A stretch of 64,000 nt of DNA from assembly GCA_014338405.1 (NCBI GenBank), contig JTDE01021368.1, positions 32,306-96,305 of the forward strand, given 5' to 3'. The position numbers and the translations under genes are program-made. The notes below the pieces were generated by a model. It ran no database searches. It worked only from the letters and a program-made list of their open reading frames with translations, and had not been told where the DNA came from. The stretch comes from Paragonimus skrjabini miyazakii (lineage: Eukaryota > Platyhelminthes > Trematoda > Plagiorchiida > Troglotrematidae). Positions 39,301 through 54,300 of the stretch are shown here, piece after piece. Each line of letters starts with the position of its first letter. Position 1 is the first letter of the stretch.

Positions 39301-42300
39301 AACTGGCTGTATAAGAGGACCTCATACTGTGGTTAGGAGAGCAGCCTACTGGGACTGTACTGTTTTTAATACTGTGGTGACAAACAAGAGAAATACAGTC
39401 GATGCAACCACTGCGTGGGAACTGTTGTGTTTAAGGTTGATTTAACCACATATATAGTCTATACTGAAGCGTGACCTCCAATAGAAAAGCAGTTTAAAAG
39501 ATGTGAGTCGTCGACGTTATTACAGCTCTTTCAATAGGAGAGGTTTGGACAAACGAGATAAGCTATTATAGCTGGAATGGCACTAAATGAAGAGAGTGGG
39601 GATCGATCTGTCAGCTCCGTCTTGTTGACCATCTCAGGGCTAAAGTTGCATGCAAACCAACATCCTGGAGCTGGACATTTACAGCGAAGAACGAGCTGCT
39701 TTAACCATATCACACATAACAAAAACAATAGAAGTTTTAATTGCCGATGACCGGTTATCTACCCATACATCAAGAGTGTACTCAACCAATACATACATCA
39801 TAGTTCACGCAACGGACGTCGAGATAAATTCCATCAGAACTACACGTCTCAAAATCACCCACAATCAATGACTTTGTGTGGTTGAACTAACTGAAGGTAA
39901 TGAAATCGTAAATGGCAAATGTGGTTAGTTGATTGGGAGAAAGCAAAACGTTTGTTATGAACATCCAGACGATTTCCAAAGGGTTGCCGCTAATGGAATA
40001 GAAATTAGAAGAGTATGTAAACAGTTAGAACAGTTGATCACTGTTAACAGCTTTGTCTCAAGCACATTGAAGAATATCAAGGAATCAATACTGACAAGGA
40101 AGAGACAGGTCGCGCAGAACAGAACATCTCGGTTGTAGACATAATTCGATTGCCAAGTAAGCTGGGATTTATTTGTATTGAATGTCAACACGTTCGCAGT
40201 AAACGCCAACTTCCACTATGATTTAGCTGGGTGCACGACAATGAAAATCAACAAGCAACAAATGCTTAGTGGTTGTGTGAGAAAAACAACGGATTTAAGA
40301 CATACCGGCTGTTTTCACACTGAAAGTGCCGAGAAACAAATAAATCATGACCAAGAGTATTGCCATTATCCTAATATAAACCTCCCCAGCGCGGCTGAGT
40401 TTCGTGTTCTTCAGAAAAGCTGGGAATAGCAGTATGCTTAATGAAGAAAAGGAAATTACCGATTCCACTGTCGCCAGATGACATCGAACCAGAGTTGCCA
40501 GCTGATCCTCCGAAATGGAGGAGTCCCCGAAGTAGCGCGCAGTCACTTGTTTGAGCTGCATTGTGATCAACATGAGGATTTGATTCACATGATTTAATAG
40601 CAGATACCATTTTTCATCTATTAAACAAAATGGAGACGGTTACAAAATTTTTCGGATCAAATCAAAACAACATAGTGTGGTGAATTGTCACATTGGTCAC
40701 ACTACTGGTATCATTCCACAGATAAAGGGAGGCAAAATGGACAAGTGTAACAGACGGAAGAGTGGGGAAAAACGGTCTGATGTGAAAATTCGGAACATGT
40801 GAACAAAAATGCACAGCGTAAAAAAGGTCCCATCGTGAGAGGGAACAGAAGGCACGGAGCCGGTTTACTTTGACTTGATATTCATCGCAACACCCATCCC
40901 ATGAGAACCGCTTGATGGGCGCCCGAAATAGTATATATGAGGCTTGCTAACACTGAACGGAGCTCGTCTAGCTCAGGTTACCAGTTTGCACTGGCTGCGG
41001 CCGGCAGGTGCATTAGAATGTCTAACCGTGATTGCATAATCAGTCGCATCTTTGACAGCAATAGTCTGGTAGAGAGACAAAATCAAAACCCCCCTCTTTC
41101 GAATTCCCACAAGCAATAGGAAACACGATAACCGAAATTGCTCTCAATGTCTACTCAGATTGGTACGGTCAGCTCATCGGACATACATAAAATGACAAAT
41201 CTCGCTAGGAGTTGCATTGTTCGACGGCTACGTAATCCATTTTTACCAACATCAAGGCGGGTCTGGGGTTTGGTGTACTGTTAACTTCATTCGGTAGGGA
41301 TTACGAGCAAACGTGATCAATGCGCACAGCAACCAGTCGAAGTTGAATAAACCATGCTATAAATATTGACATGAAAACTGTGCGTTCATGGCTAATACGT
41401 TCCGCGGAGCGTGGCGATTTCAAACGACCCTAAAGAAGCGGTTGACCGAAAACAACCATTATCAGAGAAGACAGGTGCCTTCTGATGATGATTAAATTAA
41501 ATATCCTTACTTCATCCATACTCAGGATATTACTACAACGACATTTAACTAACATGGGAATTCAGTACAGACAACCTTACATGTCGCTCTTCTGATGTTT
41601 GAAATTATCATGCTTCTCAGAAAGTGTTATCCATAAATGTACAAGTTTCATTTTAGCAGTTATTACATAGTTTATCCAATTTTCACTGTTTGTTGCATGT
41701 AATACGTCAACAGCTTGCCGAAAGTGATTCAGTCTTGTCATCACCGTAATTGTTCACAGGGAAACGTGCATCGATATGCTAAGATCTTGCTGAACATGGG
41801 TAACGTGTGTGTTGCAGAGTGCGACTGTGTAGGATAAAAGTATTTTTATACATCTGATTGAACGCTGATAACAATCTCAGCAACTGAAAATTTAAGTCAC
41901 TCTTCCGTGTTCTCCACGTGGTGTGTGAATCAGAGGTTCCTTTTTCTCACGTGCGAATTCAAGGTCACTGATCGATCTTTCATTTGTCAAGTCACTGGTT
42001 CTTTCAGTAAACTTTGACTACTGAGGACCAGCCAGATCATTATCGTTATCACCTTAGTGAACGGAGAAAAACAATCCAACACACACTACAGGCCAATTTA
42101 CACAGTTGACCGGTTTTTTGGCCATATTTAATCTTTGTTATATCATTAATCAACTGTCTTCCCGATCCCGGTCTTTAAGTGATCACCCAAATTCTTGTCA
42201 CATTTTCCAATTCCAGATGGCGTAAAGACTCCATCAAATACGCTTTCGACACCCCTGTCCAAAACAACGCATAGACGATATGAACTCTTAATGCACATAC

Positions 42301-45300
42301 CGTTATAGTGGTTCTCGGTGAGATCATGAGTGACCCCTGAACATCGCATTGTGGCGTGCTCTCGTGCTGATATGCCCACGCAACAACAATACGTGTGAGC
42401 TGGCTACCCGAGATGCGTCACTACTCTACTACACGAGATACGTACAACTCACCACTCCCACGCACTATGACTAACATGGATGCATGCCTGTCCAGTTTGC
42501 CTTATTTGGACGTGACAAAACTGAACCGGCGATTTCATAAACGACTGCAATCAAATAACGTGAATCAACTTATAACGTTATAACGTTAGTGTACTGTTCT
42601 GGCCATCATTAACGTGTGTTTGCTTACATTAGTTCAACGTTCAACTACGGTGATATGTATTTTAATGACAAAAGACGTTTTCTTGCTGAATGGTTGTATT
42701 CACCCTGATGAGTAAACTGAACATAGGTTGGACCGCCAAACAATACTGACAGGTTAATACACTAGACGTCGAAAAGCGCACGAATGTTTGTTAGAAGGCG
42801 CCATGGCCGACGGCGTCTCTGGATCGGATAGATACGGCAAGAACAAGAACTGGTGTGATTCAGTCAACCTGTCACGGGAAAACTCGTAGTTGTGGATCAC
42901 GTGCACTCTAAATGAAGACTAATAGCGAACAACGTAACAATCACAATAGGTCCTTCCATGATAACTGATGTTTGGGAAACCAGACAACAAACTGCCAGAC
43001 CACATTTACAAGCATTAATTAACAGTCAGAAATATTCCCAGTGGCTGGGTTTCACATCTGCAACCACCGTGATCCAACAGACAAACAGTTTGCACGATAA
43101 CCAAAAACGCTATAGTGCGCTCGAAACGAATCAAGTTGAATAGAATAATTTACAAAACCGAAACATAGGGTACTAGTCCAAAAGTGGAGCATGTGCATTT
43201 AACTGGTAGTGATTTAAAAAATGATGGTCAAGGAAAAAGCACTGTGAATTAATCTTGACAGTTCAGTGAATAATCAGACAATACTATATTATGGTAAGAC
43301 CACCTGCGGCAAAACAGGCAATCCACAAATGTCAGTCATACAAACACAAGAGTGTGGTATCAGGTTACACACTAACTACTTGAGCCAGTCTGAAGTGGTG
43401 TCGTGGTCAGCCGGATTCGTAACATAAATACATAAATACGTGAAGAGGTGCGTTGGAACTTTGAATTCAACTCTGAAAATCAAGCTCAACGACTAAGCCA
43501 ATCAACAGAACCCACACTTTCATTTTGATGTACAGGTTGCTGATCGATTCTGCCGTAATGACGTCAAGCCATAAACCAAGGTTTGAATCCGGGATTAGAT
43601 AGAAAACACTAGTATGCGTGATTAATCTAAAAACAGACGCACAAATTATGAAGAAGATGAAAATCGATACGACCAGCAATGCTATATCACAAGGTGTAGC
43701 AAGTGACATTCGGTAATAGTGCATCCAAACTATACAAGGATGTGTTCAGTCGTGACCTTCTTTGAAAATATTACAGACGGTTCATCACTCTTTGGTATGG
43801 GAGAACAAGTCGGCATAGTCGTGATGACATCATTATGGCTCCTGGATGAAATAGTGAGACAACTATCCAGTTCAATTACATACTGTTTCATACAGTATCC
43901 ATAGTGGAGGCCAAGTTGGTCACGAGGAGCTCATGAAACGACTACTGACTAGTCAATAATGATTTGTTTAGATATCTCTTACTAAATTTTCGTTTTGCTA
44001 TCTCGAACGTCACGGTGGTGATTTAGAAATTCGATGTATCCGACAGTGGGTTGATCTGACCACTTAAATTCATAAATCTTCAGAACTTGTCCCGGCGAAT
44101 TTGTTTGACGATCACAACTAAAGTCTTATAGATATATTGACCTGTAAGCAGCAGTAGAGTGGATAAATTTGCAGAAACTTGAATAGAATCCATACTACTG
44201 GGGAATGGCCACTGACCACTGAGAACATACCTGTTCTGTTGAGTAACGTTAATAAACACCGCTTTACGAATTGGGTGGATATACCATCCTACGTGACAAC
44301 GATTTGTGGTATACACATCAAATTTTTCCCAATAACTTTCTTAAGGAGAAAAAAGCTGGGCGCAGAATTCCAGTCAGATATGATACATAATGCTTTAAAA
44401 GTTGGACAGTGACTAAAGTATGCTTACTTGGAGCTGCCTAATCAATCGGGTTACTTGGAGCTGTGCTCCAACGGTTGGCAGTCATCAAATTTCTCCCCAA
44501 ATTCACTTGTAATCTATAAAGACAAAGCCATCGCACAATAATTTCAAACGTACAACAAACCATTTTGCCCGCCCGTTTATTATGGTATCTTCGAGTGGGA
44601 ATTTCAGGAAATGGAGATCGAGCTTTTGGGTGTTTAGAAAATCGTTCCGAAACCATTGGACTGTCATTTCGGTTTTGCTGATAACATTTATAGGAAAGTT
44701 TCCTATCGCTGTTACGGCGGGCAGCAGACCCAACAGCAATTTTACCAACTGGTCAGGTTGAAAATCAATTAAATTGCGCAACGTTGTCCCGGAAATATGG
44801 AACTGGTTACAAGACCGGAGTCCGATCCGAAAGGCTTATCCTAACGACTAACATTCATGGATCGAGCGTTCGTGACACGTCTGAACATTTAAGTTTTGTC
44901 TATTCTCACCGGAGTCCAGATGAAGAGGACTACCAACGGGCACGCCTCATAATTGAGTCGAGTGAGCACAACACAAAGCTGTAAACATAGCCAGATTAGC
45001 TGGAATGGAGCTGTACACGCATTTCCGGTCACGTGACACGGTGCTATCGTCCCAGTGTTTCGACCACCACGTCCATGGTGGATAACGCCTGGGTGTGCAC
45101 ACATACACGTTTCGGCGCGGGTGCAGCAACGATAGGCTGGGAACCAGCTTGCATTGGTGAGTGCAAATAGACGACGAATATTCCACTAACGGATTGTACT
45201 ATCACAATTTTTTCACTAAACGCTGAATAATGAAAAGCTGCAATCAGAAACGAGACATTTACAAATCATTAAATGGTTGATCGAAAACTAACAATTTCCC

Positions 45301-48300
45301 CACAGAATCTGTATTCCACAAAATCTGTATTCCTAGGTTCGAACACGGATTATCGGGTTTTTCTTTTTTGGTAAAAACGGTACAGCTAAAAACTCAATTC
45401 GATCCGGACACACATGTGTCGACATGTTATCCTAAGTCGTAATCACCTAAACCAAACCGATAATTATGCGAATGTTTTGTGTTTACACAAAGTAAACGGC
45501 GTTCGCATTATGAATATGTCATTTTTTAGGAGGAAGCAGATTTCTACACAAAAAAGTACCTTAATGTGGACAACATTTTGAACGAGCTGTCTAGTTGTGG
45601 TATACAGTAGCATGCTGTGATTGTTCGCCCATCCGACTCGGTTAGCAGGCTTGCATTTTGGTCTGACCTCCAATGTGAATAGAATAACGTCCAATATTCA
45701 GACATGTCACACACATGCCCGTGCCATGAATGCTAATTAGGCTAAGCTCTCCGGTTCATGCTCCGAGTTCTGAAATCGGGTACATACGTCTGGAACAACC
45801 TGTCCCTGACGGATGAAATAGCTAGGACCAACTGAGTTGATAAACTGATAGGAACTCACGCTAATGTTGGCAATAGTAACAAGAAGTCACATTCGAAGCA
45901 TACAAAAAAAATAATGCGGATCAGACTAACCTCGCAAAACCATATCGAGTTCGGCTAAAGCATGACAACTGACGAGTAGATCGTTCGAAGCAATCGCTGT
46001 GACAACCATGGTTATCGCTGAAGCGGTATCCGGACTGGTTCGCAGTAGCGCGTTGAGCACCGGTTGTCGTGCTTGAGTCCTACGCGTAGATGGANNNNNN
46101 NNNNNNNNNNNNNNNNNNNNNNNNNNNNNNNNNNNNNNNNNNNNNNNNNNNNNNNNNNNNNNNNNNNNNNNNNNNNNNNNNNNNNNNNNNNNNNCAGTCC
46201 ACTTAATATGGGCCAATTCGCGGAGACAACGATGGTCAAACACTGTGAACCTACACATGTTGGAGTCAGACTTCAGTATGAATTAACCTAGATTGTAGAA
46301 AAGTGCTTATTTTAAGAAATTACACACCGCCAAACGTTTGACAACAAATCACTGATGACAGAAGTTACGGATGATTCATCTGACTGCTTTGGAGAACAGA
46401 AACTTTATCTTGTTTTAACGTCAACTTATATCATAGCTCGGATTTCAATTTCATCTCTCAAACCCTAGCGTTTGTATTCCACTGAATAGGGCGGAGCTTT
46501 TGTAAGGAGAATGAACACTCTTTCTAACCATATTTAACGTCAAGCAAGAGATGGATGAAAATTATGGGTACATTAAGTTAAACCATGATAGTTAGCTTGT
46601 AATAACCTATAGCAAAGACCATGTAGCGTCCATCGTAGTTTATCAATATATGTTTTAAACAAACAGAAGGTGCGCATGATAGGACTGAGAGACTGAAGGA
46701 GATAATGGTTGAATTCATCAACAATTAGTAAAAGTGATGAAATATGTGCAGAATATTCAATCAAGTATTACAATGGAAGTTACAAGGAAGCTGCTTCTCA
46801 CATACTATTCATCTATTTGTTTGAAAAGTGTTGATTCTAAAAGTTTATGAAGTTCCATTCTTCGTCCTATTTTCTCACTGTTGTCTGACAGCTAAACATC
46901 AGCCTTAGCCTTGTTGTACATACTTTAGTCGATAACAAACATGATCCAACTTACTTTAAGGCCGGCACTTCGATCGGTTTGAATAGGTCCGAAATGTCCG
47001 CATCCAGCTGGATCAAATCAGGCATATTTGGCGCTTTTTCCGGAGAAAGATCACCCAGCTCGCTCAGCATGGCTCTTGCCCGTTGCTGAGCGATGGACAC
47101 GGGCTCGGCCCACTTCGGAGCCACACGTACTGAGTCCATCAGTTGCCTACTCTCCGACGGTTCTCTGAGAGTATATAATAAAAGAACGTAGTCAAAAGTT
47201 TTAGAAGCCCCAGCCCCGAAAAAGCACGCGATTAAAATACCAGTGAATGCATTACATCGCAATGAGTGCATACCGTTTGGTCCGAGCAGAGCTGACCGGA
47301 GGTACACGTGACTCTGATGTATCCATAGAAGAAGCGGTCGGAGGTCGACCGGCTCGTTTAATTCGTTCCTCGAGCATCGTGCGATCTTTGTCTGGTAACT
47401 GCAGAAGAAAAAAGAAGAGATCGGGTGGCAAACGATCGATGACGTCAACCACTGGGTTTGATAGCCAACAACATCAACATATGGAGTATGGCAACAAAAC
47501 TTGTAGCACGAGCAGTAAGATCAGAAGGTCAGTGAGGTCACAAAGTCTACCGACCTACAGAAACTTGTACACATCCAAATCGTCCAAAATTCGAACCAAT
47601 GAAGTGTAGTTAGATCACGACATCGGGATAGATTAATCAAATCACGGATAACAAAAGATGCGATATGCCTATCGATTAGAAGTTAAAGAAATAACAATAT
47701 TTCTGGCATGAAACATTCTAATATAACGGAAATATCCTCTATGATATCTCATTCACAATCTTCATAGGTGTCCGTTCTCACTGTAGTCAACGTACCGACC
47801 TCGTTTGTGAAACAGTTTGACAATGATATGACCACTAGCCATAAAGACTATCGTGACTGCGTTGAGTAAAGTGGACAGGTGTCACCTGCCAGGCTGGATA
47901 CATCGTGACACTTGAGCTACCATGTACGACAAAAAGACAAAAAAAGAGAGCATGCATAGAAAGACAGACAGACTAAGAGAACACAACTAACCGAACCGAT
48001 AATCTTCCACAACTGTTCGCCCACAATCGCGTAAGCAGAAACCAGGGCATTCAATGCGGCCGAACGGACGCCACTGTCTCGATCACTAATCTGTTGGCAA
48101 ATTGACTTGAGGGCCACAGGCACTGAAGGTTGACAGACATTCACGCCAAATCGCTCGATCAGGGAGCCCATTTCCTCCAGACATTCTGATGAAGAAAGCG
48201 ATGCACACGATAATGAAGTAATGTAGGAAAATAAGCGATGGATGTGACGTGCTCTAATCAGTCATTGAGGAGTTAGCATTCAAAAGGAGGTTTAATGGCA

Positions 48301-51300
48301 CGAGGCATATATTCGGTCGGCTGACTGATAATCTGGACAACATAGACACTGAATTAATCCACATGAAGCAAACGCGGTGCAAATTCCATAATTCAATAAC
48401 TGAGGGGCAAAAATCACCGTAACGATCGCAGGATGGACGAATAAACCGGGAATATTCACTATTACCGATGGTAGTGCATGTGTGACTGAACTATTGGTAA
48501 CTGAACATAATAACCCAAAACTGTGTCTGAAATGGATTGCACTTTCTAATAAAGTAGACATCACTTTCCTTGGCTACTGCGCTTCCTTTCCTGACAGACC
48601 GAAATCGAGTGGTTGCAACTGGGCAGACATTCCACTCACATCAGTTCCGGAGGGATGTGACACAAGCTTTTTCAAGTAGTTAGTTTCAGTTTATGAAAAA
48701 AATGAAAAAGACGGTCAGGAGAGGTACCATAAATGCTTTTTGCAACTCAGCGGTTTGGCAAAGAAGAGTCCAGGTCGCTACACTGAAACTACCTAAAAGG
48801 TAGTTGGGTTCAAGCTTCCAGCGTGCGCGATGCTGATGGGAGCCACATAAGCGGTTAGTATCTCACAGAATTCTTAATCGGAAAGTCACTGAGTACATCC
48901 AGAACATGACTGAGGCCAGGAGGTTCCCATATGAATATCCAGTCTTCTCTGTCAACGGTTGTTTTACCTCGACCATCTCTTTGGAGACGTCCGAAAGTGT
49001 CATGCTCCCTCAAACGTACAATCTGTAAAACAAACTTGTTACTTTCTGAAAAGAAGGCAAGAAGCACGACCTGCGACGACTGTAATGAGACTGAAGTGGA
49101 ACGGTTTCCTAATTGGCGAAAGTTCAGTCAATCAGAGCTCACGCACAAGCTGTTGCAAACGGAATTGGAGAGTTGGCTCGGGGCAATAGATTTTTTACTG
49201 GTTGCTACGACTGACCACCTGCTCGTTAACCTGAATGAGTACAAACCTCAGCAAATGAGCGAAGGCGCCCAAAACACTGACATAATTATGACTAATGTAA
49301 AAAATCTCCAACTTCGTTGGATAATTCGTACACATTTTCTAGAAGGACTTTCAAGAAGTCTCCAAATTTAGATTGAAAAAGCTGAAGGCGAAAACAGTTG
49401 TCCTCGTAACTCAGTAACTTTCAGCGGGGTTGGGTGATGGAAACGCTATGGAACAAAATACAAAAAAGGAAACCTAGAAGCGGTGTTGTGCAAGTGGTTC
49501 ATTTTGGTCATGTGCATGCCATGTAAACAGTAGCACCTTAAAAGAACAGTGATTTTTCGAATGTGCCACAAGTTAGGCAGATTCCATGAAAAGTAAGTAT
49601 CCTTCTGGCAGTCACAAATTGCCGTCTTCTTTCGGCTTTCAAACAGAAGCCACAAGAATTTTCAACCAATCAGAATTTCTACAACCACAGGCCACCTGCC
49701 GTGGAACTACCGTAGATCGGTGCCAACCAATCAAAAACGGGGATCAGCTGCTCCACCGAATTCGTTTGTAAGAGGTGGTGATTAAAACCAGCTGTTTGGA
49801 CGCGTGTCAGATTTAAACAACCGAGTTGATTGAGATAAAGTCGTGGAACGTAGTAACGAACGTGCAAATCATGACGCAAAACGCTTGTCGGCCAATAGCA
49901 ATCGTAAACACGATTGGTTCTCCACACAAAAAATGGTATTTGAGAATAGTCAGAAGACACAAATTAAATTGTGAATTAATTTCGCACAGTGTAGTCAATC
50001 GTAAACGTGTGACTTGAATGAAATGGATAAAAGCAAAAATTGGACTGGATCGTGAATGATACTCACAGCCAAGCCCACGACAACCAAAGACAGACAGTCA
50101 GTTGTTCTTGTGCGCGTGGACCCGGCTGCCGACGGCTGATCAACAGAGCCTCGACATACTCAAGAATATTAGTTGTGAGCATCTATCTGGACCTTGAACG
50201 AAAATGCAATATTGACGCTGTGAGCTGTGGTCGATAAGTGCTTTGCAATGGATGAAGCGGTGTTTCCTGGTCGCAGAGCGTTGTTTTCTAGCGAGTGAAT
50301 TAATGCAACTGTCAACCACTTTGGGATATGTCCCTTGACCCCGATTTCAAGCGTTCTCTTTTGTTCTACCGATGTAAGTGTTTCCGAAACTGCAACAAAA
50401 CTGACAGATACAATGACTGGTAAGAACTGTAGGACTTTGCCTCTTGATCGCTTTTGAGAGCAGAACAAGCTTTGTTGAATTATACACACGTTTCAACGTG
50501 GTGCTGACCATCGTACGAAAGGTGGTCATCTTTGAAGGGGAGAGTGACAGAGACAGCTTTTTCAGATACTTCTACAATTGTATTTTCCACAGGACTAAGT
50601 TTACTTCACTTCCAGATAAAACGTTCTGGGAGATTGTAAGCACGAAGCGTTTCATGTAACACTGTTTACTCAGTCTGTAATCTATCCTGCGATCATATAT
50701 TCTCGACGCCTTGTATTGTATTTTCTATTTGTCCTTTGTTTTGTCCAATCAGGAACATATCATCAACATACTGTTTGTACAGCTTCAGTTCGTTCACATC
50801 TGGAAATAATGCCTGTTCATCTCTGGCCATGAATGCACCAGCTAAAACATGGCCGGGTGAGCTCACCATGGCTACAACATCTATCTGTAGAAAGCCCTTA
50901 CCCATAAAATAGTCGCATTTTTCGTGCGGAAGAAAAATGAACCGTTTAAAATATTCAACGGGTATTTGATGAAGAATAGAGTTAGATAAAAGGCGATCAC
51001 ATGAAATCTGTCATTTCACGTACTGATACGTTTGTAAATAAATCAGTAGAGCGCATCGTGTTTCTAGCAATATCCAGATTTTCAATACACAGTGTCAATT
51101 CAAAAGTGTTTTTCAAAGTATGCACACTAAGTTTCTGGCGAAGAGGTTTTGAAATGTCAATCAGCCATTTTGATGGCTCATGGTAGGGAGAATCGTTCAT
51201 TGCCAAGATGGATGGCATGGGAATACTCGATTGGTTGGTTTTAGGCAAACCATACAGTTATGGAGTCTTGGTAACTACAAATTTTAAAATGTGATATTGT

Positions 51301-54300
51301 CTTTCATTGATAAATTTAGGTGAAAAAAGTATCTGTAACTCACGGCACGTCTGTTTTTCTACAAACAGTAAATTATCTTGCTTATTAGCAGATCTGAATT
51401 TGCTAGAATCCTCGAGAATTTCTTCCGCCTTTTTCATGTGCTCCTGGCGGTTCATTAGAACAACACCGGTCTCTTTATCTGGCCTCAGAAATGTAATGTT
51501 TTCATCTTCTTTCAATTGCTGGAGGGCTTCCAGGTGGTTATCAGTCTGTCGTAATTGCATCATCGAGAGTTAAATTTAAGCACAGTCTTAGCGTGCTTAT
51601 TCGAAACACCAAGCCGAGTATTTGGATAATTTGGTTACCAGAATTATTGAGACAGAAGGAAACTACGCTCGTCTTCTCTCCGCTAGCAAGGGATTATTGT
51701 CTAAACTGACTACACTTCTCCGTTCAATTTGAGAAGCTGAAGAGTTGTCCTGTGGTTGGTGCTCATCAACAGTTATTCAAAAAGATGGCAGAACACCGCG
51801 CGACAAACAGAAATGTCTCCAAAGCACACAAGATTTCGAGGAGCATCATGATACGGCGTCTTCTGAAACGCAGACAGAACCAGGCAAGATAAGGGCAGAC
51901 AGTTTTCCGGTCTGCTCACGGGTGCAAAGACCATATCTTCTGATGAGTTCAATCTACATAAAGACCATATCTTCATCTTGCGATAAACACTTCTCAGTCA
52001 ACAGTCGTGATATTTTTAGACCTGAAGAATGCTTTGAAGTTGATTGCCCGAGTTGTTCTCTAGGGCTATCAACGAAGAGATGCTTCAGAGAAGTATGCCT
52101 ATTTTTCTGAAGTCGTTCTGTGTTCAATTTGTGTGCATAGTACGTGTTGACAACACTTACTCCAAGCTTTCTCAACATAGAATGATGTTCGATAGAGGCG
52201 TCTGAACCCTTGCTTCTTGTCCAGTTGTGTCAGATGATAGTGTTGAAGGAGCACTTTGAGATTACGAGAATCATCGAGTGTAGCTGCTATCAGGCGACAA
52301 GCTGACTGACACCGGATGCGCGGACGACAGGCTTACTTACTTCTACAAAGTACAAACAAACCAAGCTGAATAAATTGAATGATGTGGCTTTTCTGTGGTG
52401 TGTGTTTTGTACATTCAAAGCATAACGTGGTGTTACAAAATGGGTTGATACCGACCAAATCTTTGTTGTCGTAGGCAGGCCGTAGGAGACTTGATCGATT
52501 CAACTACCTGGGTGGTGTCGTCTCGTAAGCTGACGAGATATGCACCCGGATAAAGAAAGGATTTAGTGAATTCATCCACCTGTGTCCCTTTTGACGTTGT
52601 AAAGACGTCTATTTATCGACTAAGAGTAGAGGTTACAATGCGTTTGCGTACCACTTTTGCTCTATGAATCAGAGCCATGGTCCATTAGTGTGGAATGTGC
52701 ATCTAGACTGTGAGTATTCGCTAGTTAGCCAGTATCAAACGGGTTAATTGTGTGAACAGTGCGACAGTCCGTCGACCCGTATTTCTTTAGCCTACAGGTT
52801 CACGAGCCTATAATCGAGGTAGTGAAAATGCACTTTTTACTGTCTGTGTCATGTATCTCGTGTGACGACGGAGCGTCCACTACACTGTGTTGTTCAGCAC
52901 GGCTGTTGTCAATTGGGGAAGACAACAAGGCAACAGAACGATGACGTGGCTGCGAACATCCCGAATTGTAAGGCTTATATGCGCCACTTGTCAGGTCACG
53001 GAGTTCGCGGCCTCTACAGAGCAGGCTCGAAACGTTCTCATACATGGCGGGGTTAAATCTGCGAGGAGTCTGACTCTTCGTTTTCTTATGTCTCATTAAA
53101 GTCCACTGTTATCTTCCTTTCTTCGTACATTTGTACTTATATAATAATCTGGGACTCAGTGGACTACTGTAGGGACCGAAGGCAGCATGAGTAATAGTGA
53201 CCAAAAGAATGACTTGAGGCTCAAAATCATTATGATGATGAGTGAACCGACGTAACATAAGGCCAGTGAATAGTTTGGGTGCAATAAGTACAAGACTGAT
53301 GCACCTGTTGTTGTTGTATTATCGGGAACCCTGTTTTTTTCATCAAAAATCGCCCTTATCAGTGAAAGCGGTTTTAGCTCGTCAGAATGAACAGAAATTC
53401 CCAAAGTAGTTTAGAGGCAACCCACATCATTTATTTAAACCGGGTAGACTTTTATTTCGCCACACTTATCAATGGTTTAGTGATCTTAGTTACAACTTTT
53501 AGTAATTGTCCTTCAGTGTTCTGATACGATAACATTGATAGATCACCATGCAAGGCTTTTGTGTTGTTTACTATCAAAGCGAAAAGTTCTAGTTGTGTCA
53601 AACACTGCCTATCCTGTTGCCGATTCAACCTGTTAATTCGAGCGTTTACAACAGATATACACTGCGGGCTCCCTTGTCGAAAATTGGAATAAGTGTTGGT
53701 AGGAGCTGGTCACAGCGTACATCTTCAGTCTCCCAAACTGTTTGAAAGAACTTCGGCAGTTCTACTATCAACTTCCCTCAACCATTTCATAAAGGTATTG
53801 GTGAGAGATCTGGTCCAACAGCATGATCATGCTTTAGTAAATTAAATCTCAAGACTAGTTCCGCTTTCGAAGGACGGCCGCCTGGAATGCAGACTGGTCG
53901 ACCGTGTCCTGTTGTCTACATGGTCCAGTTAAGGCTCGCTGGGTTGTTCATTAAATTGATCAGCCTACCAGTCAGGTCATCGTGACCGGCAGGTGGCAGG
54001 AAATCATCAGTTTTTAATATGGTTTCGCTAACACAAGTTCGGCGGCCCAGAGGACCATGAATTCAGCAAAATGACACCCTGTGCCCATTTTATTCTGCCA
54101 TTTATTCGGAGGTCATACATTCGCAAATGTAAGATAATCAATTGGTATTCGAACGGACAAAGGTAAAAAACGCAAGCCAGAAGGCACAGATAGACAAATT
54201 GTCCGGCTCGAGTCAGATGAGAGAACCTAACGAACACTGGGAACAAATCGCAGCGGCTATGAAAGCCTACTGTAAAGAGCTTTGTTCCGAAAGAGCTATG

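Noticed and set aside
40371..40610. Ser/Gly-rich minus frame over CKAP5 exon 9
   Set aside because: A neighbouring frame of the same bases matches CKAP5 and joins both adjacent exons in phase; this one is its shadow.
43540..43600. Minus-strand GGATTCAAACC, like a tRNA B box
   Set aside because: No A box at the right distance and no second copy of the surroundings in the window.
48555..48640. Partial likeness to the head of SINE family 2 (CTGCGCTTCCTTTC, GAAATCGA, GTTGCAA)
   Set aside because: Only short blocks agree and both pol III boxes are absent, so it is not called.
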